Shown: one piece after another, positions 12,742-24,077 of the stretch | How the letters are laid out: the number at the start of each line of letters is the position of its first letter | Numbering within the stretch: position 1 is the stretch's first letter | Assembly: GCA_963965975.1 (NCBI GenBank) | Contig: OZ014419.1 | Location: forward strand, 3,809,677-3,873,676 | Reading direction: 5' to 3' | DNA from: Xestospongia bergquistia | Lineage: Eukaryota > Porifera > Demospongiae > Haplosclerida > Petrosiidae | DNA: 64,000 nt | The notes under the pieces: model-generated | The model's database searches: none | What the model was told of the DNA's origin: nothing | The model's input: the letters and a program-made list of their open reading frames with translations, nothing else | Translations under genes and position numbers: made by a program

Positions 12742-13130
12742 AAAGTCTCTTAAATGTTTTCTCTTTCACTCTCTTCCTTATTTTAGGAGTCTCTCCCGGA
12801 GTATCTCTCTTACAGTCACTCTCTCTAGCTGTCTCTCTTTCTGTTTCTCTCTCTCAAAGTCTCTCTCTCTCAGAATCTTTTCTCTCAGTCAGACCCTCTC
12901 TCTCACTAACATGCACTCAGAGTCTCTGTCTCTCTCTCTCAAGCAGTACCTTTTTCTCTTTCTCTCATCCTCAGGGCCTCTCTCTTTTTTTCTTTCTCTG
13001 TCACTATATCTCTCTATAAGAGTGTGTATGTCTCTTTCTCTCTCTCTCACAGTCTCTCTTTCCCACTCTTCTCTCTCTCGGTCCTTCTCTCACTTTTGGT
13101 GTGTTTCTCATTCATTTTCTCTCTATCTCA
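12742..13130. repeat. CT-rich block A, unit 1
   Basis: Starts abruptly with TAAAGTCTCTTAAATG, equivalent to unit 2 from 19,912. Imperfect TCTC runs with fixed interruptions; ends at GATTATGCGCAAACTC. Confidence 0.9.
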
Positions 13131-13435
13131 TGTTTTTAAACGATTATGCGCAAACTCTATATTAACTTTTCCACCTCTTATTCTAATTAATGCCCATGTT
13201 TATGGCATATAACAATGTATTATTAATTTATGTAATAAATTACATCATATGATAATAATGATTGACCTAGTCTATTAGTAGTGTATTAGTAGTTGTTATT
13301 GTACTTATTATCAAAAATGTACTAGTAATAATACAAGAAATGAACAACACAAGAACTTCCAAAACAATCCAGTGTAAGAGACTGAAACTGAAACAGCTGA
13401 TGAACTCACACTCAGAGATTATATCCCTGTCTTTC
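13131..13435. repeat. AT-rich tail A, unit 1
   Basis: Non-coding AT-rich segment after CT block A; repeats at 20,311-20,590 and 29,080-29,370. The last part (GAAACAGCTGATGAACTC) also has a diverged match near 63,450-63,500, downstream of the fourth CT locus. Confidence 0.8.
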
Positions 13436-13840
13436 TCCTAATAGATATATATGATATATATACGTTGGAGAAGAGTGCACAAAAATATTATTAATTTTAG
13501 TAGCAGGACACAAAGAAGACTGCATATAAGAATTGGTGGAATAAAATATTCTGCTACTCAGATGAAACATCCCATTGTTTGCATGCTACATATTCCCTCT
13601 TATTACAAGAGATCCACAATTCAGTTAATCCACCTTATCTTCACTCCTTGATTCTCCACTTTCATCTTTCTTCTTTCTTTTATCAGCTAGCATTATATCC
13701 TTAAGTCCTTTTATTTTTAAAATTTTAGTTCCTCACCAGAAGATATTAGTGTACAAGGTATTTCAAGTTCTCCCTGTGGAAGGTCATATGAGTACCTTTT
13801 ACTGCCTTCTGACTTTACACGCTATAGAACCTATGTTTCT
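13436..13840. repeat. Module C, unit 1 (unassigned)
   Basis: Shared by the three direct units. It contains two short open stretches: one encoding RTQRRLHIRIGGIKYSATQM (about 13,505) and one after a possible splice acceptor beginning SSPEDISVQGISSS (about 13,730). I do not recognise either; they could be fragments of a host gene or of a transposon. Unit 1 lacks the first ~410 bp of this module and the second CT-A stretch. Confidence 0.6.
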
Positions 13841-14385
13841 CTCTCTATCTCTCTAATTCTCTGTCTCTCTCACTCTCTGTCATTTCTCCCTCCCTTTCTC
13901 TCTCTCTCTTTCTCTCTCTCTGATCTCACCACTTATAGTCCCTCCCTCCCTCAGAGTCTCTCTCTTATCCTCTCTCTTATAGTCTCTCTTTTTCTCCTTC
14001 ATACACACAAACTCTCAGTCTCTCACTCTTTCTGTTTTTCTCACTCTCCCCATCTCACTCCTGATCAGTCTCTATTTCTCTTTCTCTCTCATTTATTTTA
14101 TCTCTCTGTGTCATTCTCTATCTCACACAGAGATTTTCTGCTTGTCTCTCTCTCTCTGCCTCTCTCTCCCTTACTTTAGGAGTCTCTCTCTCTGAGTCTA
14201 TCTCTTGGAGTATCTTTTACATTCTCCCACTCACACAGTCTCTCTATTTGCCTGTATGCATGTCATCCTCTCACATACAAACACACACACCCTCAGAGTT
14301 TCTCTATCTCTCTCTCTCTAAATCTCTTTCTCTCTGTCAGAGTGTCTGTCACTTCCTCCTATCTCTCACACTCACATTGATAGTC
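13841..14385. repeat. CT-rich block B1, unit 1
   Basis: CT runs with fixed interruptions such as GTATGCATGTCATCCTCTCA; the same interruptions occur in the same order at 61,600-61,890. Confidence 0.9.
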
Positions 14386-14396
14386 CCTTAATGTCT

Positions 14397-15102
14397 GTGT
14401 CATGCCATTTCATCTAATCCCATTTTGTTTAACAAAATGGACTTTTGTCCCATCTTGTCTAATAGTGTAAAAGGTTTAAGATAAGTGGCCAAAGGCCAGT
14501 AAAGGTGATGGAATTCTAATTCAAAAGAACTAATAATGTAAAGGCTTTGATGTCTTGAAAGGTAGAGTACTTAAGAGGACCCATTTCATACATACAATAT
14601 ATTGAATCAATGGAGTTTGTTACAACAGCAAGAGGAGCTAAGTCACTTATACTCCAAGTTATAGGTACACACTCAATTGAAGAACAGCAGATGGACAGAT
14701 GTGTTGGAGATGTCCAGACAGAAGTTGTCCTGGAAGAGCAGTCACTGACGTTCATGATCAGCTAGTCTCTTGCAATGAGAATCACTCCCACCTCCAAAAT
14801 GTAACAGAGACAGTAGTGGAGTTGATCAGGGAAGATGCTGACTTCACGTTGTACATCCATCAGGTGATAGCAGGCTGCAGGAGGGCTTCCAAGAAGAAGA
14901 AGAAAGTACAGAAACCACGAGAACAGACTGAAAACTATTAAGGAAAGCATGAAGTAGGACACTATATGTTACAAGAACTTAAGGCGTATACCCATTGGGT
15001 ATCTTTGTAATTACTGTTATTTAAATCAATTTATTTTTTGGACAATATGGGACAATTGTACATTTTGTTAGACGAAATAGGATTAGACGAAATGGCTATA
15101 AA
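14397..15102 (+). mobile_element. FLYWCH-bearing TIR transposon, unit 1 (706 bp)
   Basis: Terminal inverted repeats of roughly 60 bp, outer part GCCATTTCRTCTAATCCYAT, with a repeated ATTTCGTCTAA motif. They are flanked by CCTTAATGTCT at 14,386-14,396 and 15,103-15,113, an 11 bp target duplication. The paralogous CT locus at about 61,890 has a single TCTTAATATCT with no insertion. The long target duplication and FLYWCH finger suggest a Mutator-like element; no full transposase is present, so it is non-autonomous or decayed. Confidence 0.85.
14607..14940 (+). pseudogene. FLYWCH zinc-finger fragment, unit 1
   Basis: FLYWCH fingers bind DNA and often accompany Mutator-like transposases. Visible are FVTTARGAKSLI in one frame (about 14,618-14,655) and CWRCPDRSCPGRAVTDVHD...CNENHSHL in another (about 14,700-14,800). 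These supply the W-C-C and H-x-H spacing of the fold, then a basic KKKKK tail ending at 14,940. The change of frame between the two halves marks it as broken in every copy. Confidence 0.75.
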
Positions 15103-16480
15103 CCTTAATGTCTCTCTCAGAGAACATGCGTTAGAGTTTCTATGTCATAGTCTCTCACCTTCCTCACACTATCTCTATGTCACTCTTTGAGTCCCTATCC
15201 CTCTCTCTCTATGTCATAGTCCATCACTCTCAGAGTCCCTTTCTTTCTCTATTAAACAGAGACATACACTATCAAATTCTTTCACTTTTTATCTCTCACT
15301 CTCTAAATTTAGAAGTCTCTCTCTCTCATACAAACAAACACAGATTCTACCTGTCTCTCCTTCCCTCAATTTAGAACTCTCTCTTTTAGAGTCTCACATT
15401 TCTTATCAAATTCTCTATATCTCTCTGTCTCACACACACATACACTCACAACACACACACTCTTAGAGTCTCACTCTGTCTGTTTGTGTTAGTGTGTGTG
15501 TATCTCTTTCTCGCATAAGATATTACACATAAAGTCTTTCTCTAACACATTCACGCTCAGATTGTGTGACTCTTTCTTTCTCATTTTCTCTGTCACAGAA
15601 ACATTCATAGAATCTCTCAGTCGCCTTCTCCCTCTCTCTCTCTTTCTCTTTTTCTATCCTCCCTTACAAGAGAACTCCTTACTCTCTCTCAGAGTATCTG
15701 TCTCTCTTTCATAGTCTTTCACTCTCAGAGTCTCTCTGTCATTCATACACACACACACTTAAATTCTGTCAATCTTTCTCCTTGTCTCTCTCCTCGCAAT
15801 AGGATTATCTCTTTCTCTCTATCACTCTCTCACTCTCTCACTTTGGAAATGTCTGTCTTTATCATTTTCTATAACTCTTTCTCTTTCACTTATTTTCTCT
15901 CTGTGTGTCTGTCCCTCTCTGACCCATGCAGATAGACTGTCAGAGTCTCTGTCTGGCTTTCTTTCTCTCTGTCTCTCTCTTTCTCTTACTCTCTCTCTCA
16001 TAGTTTATCACTGTTAGAATCTCTCTTACACACAAACACACACTCAGAGTCTGTCAGTCTCTCTCTCTCTCCTTCTCCTTCCCCAGTCTATGAGTCTCTC
16101 TCTTTCTCTCGGAGTCTCCCTATCAGTCTCTATTTCTCCTTCTTTCTCTATAATTTTCTCTTTGTCTCTCTGTCCCTCTCTCTCTCACACACAGACACTC
16201 TCAGATTCTCTCATTGTCTCTTTCTTTTTCCACTCTCTCTCTCTCTCTTTCATAAGGCATCACTGTCAGAGGCTATCTCTGTCTTTTCGTCTCTCTCATA
16301 GACCCACACTCTTAGTTCCTTTCATTCTTTTTCTTTCTCTTTTTCTCTCACACACACTCATAGAGTCTCTCAGTCTTTCTTGCTCTCTGTCTCTTCTCCC
16401 TCACATTAGGAGTCTCTCTCTCAAACTCAGTGTCTCTCTGTCTATTTCTTTTCAGAGTCTCTCGCTTCTCTTATTTTTGT
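15103..16480. repeat. CT-rich block B2, unit 1
   Basis: About 1.4 kb of imperfect CT repeats with ordered interruptions (for example CGCAATAGGATTATCTC), ending at TTTTTGTAGTACCTTGACAG. The same end occurs at 25,440, 32,870 and 63,360. Confidence 0.9.
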
Positions 16481-16667
16481 AGTACCTTGACAGAACAAAA
16501 TACTCTTTCATTCATTAAACATATTATACACAAAATTCTGTTTAACCACAAATTAATTAGACTATGAGACACTTTGGTCTAATATTTTAATTAATGCCCA
16601 CATTTATGATGTATAACAATGTCTTATTCATGTAACAAGTCATGTCACATGGTAATAATGATTGAGC
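16481..16667. repeat. AT-rich tail B, unit 1
   Basis: Same as 10,687-10,871 in opposite orientation; interrupted at its end by the LTR. Confidence 0.75.
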
Positions 16668-17027
16668 TGTTGAAAGAGGTAATTGTTTAGGTTGTTTATC
16701 TGTATTCATTTGTGTGTAAATTAGTCTATCTGTAAGTCTATTTTCTTTGAATCATTTAAGTGTTAATTAAGTGTGTGTAAACTTTCATATTCATGATTTC
16801 TGTGATAATCCTTATCTTTGTCCATTTAGTTTGATCTTTGTTCTTTGTTTGATTTCTGTTATAAATACCTGATTTTTCTTCAGATTGTTAGTTCTTAACC
16901 ATATTGATTTCATTTATATACAAGTTCTACTTAAACTTAGTTGTGACGAGAACATAGCTGTGTACTCAGCTGCAGTCTTACCATAGAACTATATAAAAAC
17001 TTTCAACAGGTTATTAGCCCGGTCTCC
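16668..17027 (+). repeat. 5' LTR and primer site, unit 1
   Basis: The LTR spans 16,668-17,008 (341 bp) from TGTTGAAAG to CTTTCAACA, with a TATA-like CTATATAAAA near its end. The primer site GGTTATTAGCCCGG follows with two substitutions against the other copies. Confidence 0.8.
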
Positions 17028-17115
17028 AACTAAAGTCGTCACAATAGACCCAGGTTTGTAGTTGTGCTGCTCTGTATATAATCTTTATCCGGACCACGAA
17101 TTAGCAAGAGTCAAA

Positions 17116-17745
17116 ATGAGGGCTGTATATGATAAATGGTTGATTAACAAGTTAGATAGCATAAACTGGACTACTTTGAGGTTCCAGATGTGACATATGC
17201 TGTTGGCTAAGGGACTATGGGGTTTTGTAGATGGTACAGGAGAACTCAATGAGGAAGCAAATGCTCAAGCTCAAGCTGATTTTCGACGGAGGTCACAAAA
17301 GACATTTTCTGCTCTCCTTATGTACGTATATGGGTGAAGGAGCGTAAGCCTAAGACGAGCAAGGAGGCTGGAGAGTATGCTGATGATTACTTCCAGGCTA
17401 GAGGACCCCAACTGGACTTGTCAAATGGAAAGCAATCAGCAGGAGTCTGGAATAATGAGATCTGGGACAGTAGAGGGTAAATATGTGAAAAATATTTTAT
17501 TAGACACAGGTTGCTCAATGACTCTAGTGCATCAGAAGCTAGTGTCAGAAGAGGAGTTCCTTGAAGGAAAGCTACTACGGTGTGTTGTGCACTTGGAGAC
17601 ACAGTGTTGTATCACTCGACAAGGGTGCACATGGAAGTCGAGGGAAAAGCAATAGAAGTTGAGGCTGCTGTCTCAGATTGCTTACCTGTGGGAGTACTAT
17701 TGGGTACAGATGTGTCCCAACTACCCTAGCTATTAACTCAAAAGA
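17116..17745 (+). pseudogene. gag and protease remnant, unit 1
   Basis: The start at 17,116 follows the LTR by about 110 bp. Copia-like LWGFVDG and the EYADDYFQAR segment are readable but a stop interrupts before HMLLAKG. Protease LLDTGC follows at about 17,500, then a frameshift before VGVLLGTDVSQL (about 17,690-17,725). Confidence 0.78.
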
Positions 17746-17952
17746 ACTCTGGAGTAGGGGAACCAGAGAAGACCATGGGAATAATAACAAGAGCCGCGGT
17801 ACGGAAACAGAAGGAACAAAAGGCTGAGGAGAAACAATTAGAGGAGAAATACGGAGTGACATCATACCCATTAATGAAGAGAGCAGAGAACTGAAGCAAA
17901 GGGTGATGATCATAATAAGGAGCAAAAAGACAAGAGTGAAGAGACAGATTAA

Positions 17953-19190
17953 ATGACGATGATAGATGATGACTTGTTTGGGAAATCTCGAGAGAAGAGA
18001 AGATTAAGCAGAAAGATGAAGAGAGCAAACAAGAAACAGCACAACAGAAGTGGAGGATCAGGTGACAACCATATTCGAAGGGTTGACTCAGAAGTATTGA
18101 AGATGCTACAGAAGACTGACCCATCTTTGGAATCAGTCAGGAATAAAGCTTATGCAAATCGTACAACTGGTAGTGGAATACAATTCTACTGGAAAGATAG
18201 TCTGCTGTAAAGATATTGGATGCCATCTGGTAGAGATGGTGAAGATATGGCTGTAGAACAACTCGTGCTTCCAAAAGAATGTCATGACAGAGTTATAAGT
18301 CTGGCACATTCCATTCCCCTAGCTTGTCATTTGGGCTGAGACAAGATGACTCAATGTATCTTACAGCAGTTCTATTTGCCAACTATATACAGAGATGTTG
18401 TGGAGTACTGCTGGACTTGTGGATCATGCCAGAAGGTTGCTAAACATCATATGCAACCAGCACCACTCATTCCCCTCCCTATTATTGATACTCCATTTAA
18501 GAGAGTTGCTATGGATATTGTCAGATCTCTCTCTCGCAGTCGGTCAGGAAAATGATACATTCTGGTCTTGTGTGACAATGCAACTTGGTATCCTAAGGCT
18601 GTTACCTTGCGCTCAATTGATACTGAAAACATTGCTGAGGAACTAGTCCTCATTTTTGCCCATATGGGCATCCATATGAGATTCTCACAGACCAAGACTA
18701 TAACTTTACATCTAACTCCAATCAGAATTATACAAAATGCTTCACATCCATCAGTAAAAAACAAGCCCCTACCCTCCTCAAACGGACACTTGTGCGTTGT
18801 TTTAATCAAGCTCTAAAGTCCATGTTAAAGAAGGCGGCAAGAATACTAAAGAATACCTGGGAAGCTGGAGGGCCTGGAGAACACAGTGTGGTATCTCATA
18901 TCCTCTCAATTTCTGACAAGCTACCAAAAATGACAGAGCTGATGAAAAGTAATTTTCTAATGCCCAGGAGAGACAACGTAAATGCTATCACCACAATGCT
19001 CGTACTTGTGAGTTTAAGCCAGGACAGCAAGTGCTGGTGCTTCTTCACACATCCAGTAGTAAACTGCTTGCTCAATGGCAAGGGCCATATGAGATAATTG
19101 CCTTCTCCCATGCGTTAAAATAATGCATGGAAGAAGTCAATTATATTGTGGACACGCGTGGACATACCATTCACATGTTATGTGAATGGT
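17953..19190 (+). pseudogene. Integrase remnant, unit 1
   Basis: Basic linker, then the HHCC zinc finger (H in ISLAHS and ACHLG, paired cysteines in CWTCGSC), VAMDIV with the first catalytic Asp, and TDQ with the second in another frame. About 160 bp, including the AYREV and LLYGR blocks, is deleted at about 18,840. Stops follow HLG and SRSGK. The third catalytic position reads LVRCFNQ. Confidence 0.82.
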
Positions 19191-19194
19191 ATGC

Positions 19195-19687
19195 CCAGTC
19201 AAGCAGTGCTCTATATAGTTCAGAAGTATTGGACGGGGAGCAGGACAAACCTACCTGGACAGAGAGTGGTAAAACACAGTCAAAAGGTAAACCAATTTTT
19301 GGAAATAATCTCATCCAATTCCAACAGGAGGATCTGATGCAGTTGTTACAGAGATCTAGTGATGTGATAAGTAATACTCCTGATCATACAGATTTGGTGG
19401 AACACCATGTTCTCATTAGAGATGCTAATCCAGTACAAATGCCGGCTTATTGCCTACCACACTCATATCGAGACACTGTGAAACAAGAATTGGATCAAAT
19501 GCTCTACCAGAAATTGCTTGGAGTGCTCCAGTGGTACTGTTAAAGAAGAAGGACAGATCGTTACAGCTGTGTGTTGATTACCAGCATTTGAACGGACTCT
19601 TGGAAGGTGATGCATATCCAATGCCCCAAGTGGACGAGCTGATCAACCAAGTTGGCAAGGCCAAATTCATCTCAGCATTGGACCTTA
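19195..19687 (+). pseudogene. Reverse transcriptase N-terminus, unit 1 (truncated)
   Basis: Reads ...LVEHHVLIRDANPVQMPAY, then after a frameshift APVVLLKKKDRSLQLCVDY to SALDLT, where CT-rich DNA begins. It lacks YLDD and everything downstream, so it cannot make an active enzyme. Confidence 0.85.
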
Positions 19688-20855
19688 CTCTCTTAGAGTC
19701 TGTCAGTCTCTGTCTCTCTCTTTCTCTCCTTCTCTATCATAGTTTCTCACTCTAAGTCTGTGTCTCTCTCTCTAACACCCACCCACACATTTATGCTCTC
19801 TTGGTGTCTTCCAGTCTCCCTTTCTACACACACACACACACACATATATATATCTTTCACTCTTTCATAGTGTCTCACTCTCAGAGTCTTTCTCCGACAT
19901 ACATACCTTCTTAAAGTCTCTTAAATGTTTTTTCTTTCACTCTCTTCCTTATTTTAGGAGTCTCTCTCGGAGTATCTCTCTTACAGTCACTCTCTCTAGC
20001 TGTCTCTCTTTCTCTTTCTCTCTCTCAAAGTCTCTCTCTCTCAGAATCTTTTCTCTCAGTCAGACCCTCTCTCTCACTAACATGCACTCAGAGTCTCTGT
20101 CTCTCTCTCTCAAGCAGTACCTTTTTCTCTTTCTCTCATCCTCAGGGTCTCTCTCTTTTTTTCTTTCTCTGTCACTATATCTCTCTATAAGAGTGTGTCT
20201 GTCTCTTTCTCTCTCTCTCACAGTCTCTCTTTCCCACTCTTCTCTCTCTCGGTCCTTCTCTCACTTTTGGTGTGTTTCTCACTCATTTTCTCTCTATCTC
20301 TTGTTTTTAAACGATTATGCGCAAACTCTATATTATCTTTTCCACCTCTTATTCTAATTAAGGCCCATGTTTATGGCATATAACAATGTATTATTAATTT
20401 ATGTAATAAATTACATCATATGATAATAATGATTGACCTAGTCTATTAGTAGTGTATTAGTAGTTGTTATTGTACTTATTATCAAAAATGTACTAGTAAT
20501 AATACAAGAAATGAACAACTCAAAAACTTCCAAAACAATCCAGTGTAAGAGACTGAAACTGAAATAGCTGATGAACTCACACTCAGAGATTATATCCCTA
20601 TCTTTCTCTCTCTTCTGCCTCCCTACAAACCTGTCTCTCTCTCTCATAGTCTCTCACTATTGTTCTCTCTCTCTCTCATTCTTTTGGAGTCTCCCTCTCT
20701 CTCAGAGTTTCTCTGTCTAAAAGTCTCTCCTTTTCACAGTCTCTCTCTCTCACTCATGGAGTCTTTTTTGTCTGTCAGTCACTCTCTCTCTCAACGTTTC
20801 CTCTCTCGCAGTCTCTCTCTCACCCACAGAGTCCTTTTCTCTTAGATTTCATCTA
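19688..20855. repeat. CT block A, tail A and CT block A2, unit 2
   Basis: CT runs at 19,688-20,310 (with CA and TA dinucleotide runs near 19,830), the AT-rich tail at 20,311-20,590, and a further CT stretch at 20,591-20,855. No coding sequence seen. Confidence 0.88.
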
Positions 20856-22715
20856 ATATCTTGGAGTTTGTCTCTGATCTCAGAGAACATAATATACGCC
20901 TTTTTATACGATATATGGTTGTTCTAAATTATCAAAGATGAGGACAAATACAATGCACCACATGTAGTACACTCATGTAATGTTATGACTGTCTCATTTC
21001 AATTTTGCTATTAATAGATATATATGATATATATACGTTGGAGAAGAGTGCACAAAAATATTATTAATTTTAGTAGCAGGACACAAAGAAGACTGCATAT
21101 AAGAATTGGTGGAATAAAATATTCTGCTACTCAGATGAAACATCCCATTGTTTGCATGCTACATATTCCCTCTTATTACAACAGATCGACAATTCAGATA
21201 ATCCACCTTATCTTCACTCCTTGATTCTCCACTTTCATCTTTCTTCTTGCTTTTATCATAGATAGTATAGACTACGTAACCGGGATTGGAAACGGATCAC
21301 GTGATCCCATAGAACTGAATGAACATTTGAAAACGCACTCCGTGTCCAAAAAAATCAATTAATTTTTATTACCTTACATTATGACCTAGACATACTTATG
21401 CTGTTATTATATATTCCTATAAAGACATTAGTGTTATTTTTATTTATCAACACATTGACTATATATTCTTCTTTATATTCTATTATTAAAAATAGTCAAT
21501 AATACAGACATTCACTTTTAAATTAGTTATTTTCGATGAAAATGGCACTAAAAATACTTTTGTCGCTCTTTCTTATTACAGCAATATTACTACTAAAAGG
21601 TTTAGGATGAATTATTTAGAACCAATAAGAACACATTGGTTTAGACTGTTTTTATGTTAGTAAAGTCGCGCTATTCTTATCGAAAACACTAAAAGAACGT
21701 AAGGTATAGGTGCACTTTTGGGACTCTAGCCATTGTTTTGAGCTATGTAGACATAAATTACAGCTTGTCATCTAAAGACAAAAGATTTCTGTGTTGGTTT
21801 AGCTTGTTATTATTTGCTTTGGCAATCTCCTGTCATAGTTATGTAAGATACAAAATACGTGTAGATATTCAGTACTAAATAATTATTAATAATTAATTTC
21901 CTTCAGATGGGTTAACGTTAGAGACTGTACTATAGAAAGCGCAGATCAATTCCCAGGTCTTTAATTGTATCTCTTCCAATGCAAAGTTAATTTATTATAT
22001 TCATGCTTTTTTTACATTCCTTGTCTGCGCCAAGAGAGAGATTCCATTCCTTGGGATTATTGCCAAAATAATGAGATGACAGGTCATTCATTAGATTGAA
22101 GTTGATACAATCTCCCTTGTTCAGGCCTAGAGCACCATTTCAACAGGAGGTCTGCACTATCTAACACTTGTGTAGCAACTGGTGTACCAATTTTAAAACT
22201 TGCATCTGAAAGAGCTCCTTGTAGTATAATGTATGTTGTACTAGCAAAAAAATTTTGTCTTAATGTGACTGTGACCTAATATTATCAGTAAAATTGTCAG
22301 ATAAATATATATAATTACTTCAAATAAGTATTTGTTATAAAGTGACACTTAATTAAAATAAAAATTCCAAAATACTACATGCTTGTTTCAGAAGAACAGG
22401 AGCACTGCAAGCTATGCTTGTCATGGACAAGGAGTGTACCGGAAGTGCGTGGGCGTTTCCAATCCCGGTTACGTAGTCTATACTATCTATGCTTTTATCA
22501 GCTAGCATTATATACTTAAGTCCTTTTATTTTTTAAATTTTAGTTCCTCACCAGAAGATATTAGTGTACAAGGTATTTCAAGTTCTCCCTGTGGAAGGTC
22601 ATATGAGTACCTTTTACTGCCTTCTGACTTTACACGCTATAGAACCTCTTGCTCTCAAGAATAGAGAGCATATAGCAGACAGCTTTCTAGACACATGTCC
22701 AACTATCTCATAAAC
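20856..22715. repeat. Module C, unit 2, interrupted by a transposon
   Basis: Same module as 13,436-13,840 and 29,650-30,240, split by the insertion at 21,259-22,489. The second open stretch extends to a stop after YEYLLLPSDFTRYRTSCSQE (about 22,660). No family recognised. Confidence 0.65.
21259..22489. mobile_element. 1.23 kb non-autonomous TIR transposon, only in unit 2
   Basis: Perfect 36 bp terminal inverted repeats beginning TAGATAGTATAGACTACGTA. Flanked by an 11 bp target duplication TGCTTTTATCA (21,248-21,258 and 22,490-22,500). Units 1 and 3 hold the matching empty site, with one copy of CTTTTATCA (near 13,680 and 30,030). No long reading frame lies inside. A 9-11 bp duplication is typical of Mutator-like elements; the superfamily is inferred. 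Confidence 0.92.
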
Positions 22716-23360
22716 TTTAACTCTCACAGTCTCTCTCACACGTAAACAATCTCAGAGTCTCTCAGTCTTTTTCTTTATCTCTCTCTCATGGCACATTATA
22801 GGAGTCTATCTCCCTATGTTTGTCTCTCTAACTCTCTGTCTCTCTCACTCTCTGTCCTTTCTCCCTCCCTTTCTCTCTCTCTCTTTCTCTCTCTCTGCTC
22901 TCACCACTTATAGTCCCTCCCTCCCTCAGAGTCTCTCTCTTATCCTCTCTCTTATAGTCTCTCTTTTTCTCCTTCATACACACAAACTCTCAGTCTCTCA
23001 CTCTTTCTGTTTTTCTCACTCTCCACATATCACTACTGATCAGTCTCTATTTCTTTTTCTCTCTCCTTTATTTTATCTCTCTGTGTCATTCTCTATCTCA
23101 CACAGAGATTTTCTGCTTGTCTCTCTCTCTCTGCCTCTCTCTCCCTTACTTTAGGAGTCTCTCTCTCTGAGTCTATCTCTTGGAGTATCTTTTACATTCT
23201 CCCACTCACACAGTCTCTCTATTTGCCTGTATGCATGTCATCCTCTCACATACAAACACACACACCCTCAGAGTTTCTCTATCTCTCTCTCTCTAAATCT
23301 CTTTCTCTCTGTCAGAGTGTCTGTCACTTCCTCCTATCTCTCACACTCACATTGATAGTC
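22716..23360. repeat. CT-rich block B1, unit 2
   Basis: Same ordered CT sequence as 13,841-14,385, with a longer first part. Confidence 0.9.
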
Positions 23361-23371
23361 CCTTAATGTCT

Positions 23372-24077
23372 GTGTCATGCCATTTCATCTAATCCCATTT
23401 TGTTTAACAAAATGGACTTTTGTCCCATCTTGTCTAATAGTGTAAAAGGTTTAAGATAAGTGGCCAAAGGCCAGTAAAGGTGATGGAATTCTAATTCAAA
23501 AGAACTAATAATGTAAAGGCTTTGATGTCTTGAAAGGTAGAGTACTTAAGAGGACCCATTTCATACATACAATATATTGAATCAATGGAGTTTGTTACAA
23601 CAGCAAGAGGAGCTAAGTCACTTATACTCCAAGTTATAGGTACACACTCAATTGAAGAACAGCAGATGGACAGATGTGTTGGAGATGTCCAGAGAGAAGT
23701 TGTCCTGGAAGAGCAGTCACTGATGTTCATGATCAGCTAGTCTCTTGCAATGAGAATCACTCCCACCTCCAAAATGTAACAGAGACAGTAGTGGAGTTGA
23801 TCAAGGAAGATGCTGACTTCACGTTGTACATCCATCAGGTGATAGCAGGCTGCAGGAGGGCTTCCAAGAAGAAAAAGAAAGTACAGAAACCACGAGAACA
23901 GACTGAAAACTATTAAGGAAAGCATGAAGTAGGACACTATATGTTACAAGAACTTAAGGCATATACCCATTGGGTATCTTTGTAATTACTGTTATTTAAA
24001 TCAATTTATTTTTTGGACGATATGGGACAATTGTACATTTTGTTAGATGAAATAGGATTAGACGAAATGGCTATAAA
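23372..24077 (+). mobile_element. FLYWCH transposon, unit 2
   Basis: Same element, length and target duplication as 14,397-15,102; finger fragment at about 23,580-23,915 with minor substitutions (CPERSC). Confidence 0.85.

Larger units (their letters stand above)
12742..19687. repeat. Tandem unit 1 (5'-truncated)
   Basis: First of three head-to-tail units. It starts at the point equivalent to 19,912 of unit 2, fused directly to the end of the left palindrome arm. Order: CT block A, AT-rich tail A, module C, CT block B split by the FLYWCH element, tail B, LTR, gag, protease, integrase, start of RT. It lacks the ~410 bp present in unit 2 between about 20,600 and 21,010. Confidence 0.9.

Noticed and set aside
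19127-19543. Stand-alone hypothetical protein between integrase and RT
   Set aside because: The frame is the integrase tail plus RT N-terminal region of the retroelement, cut by a frameshift.
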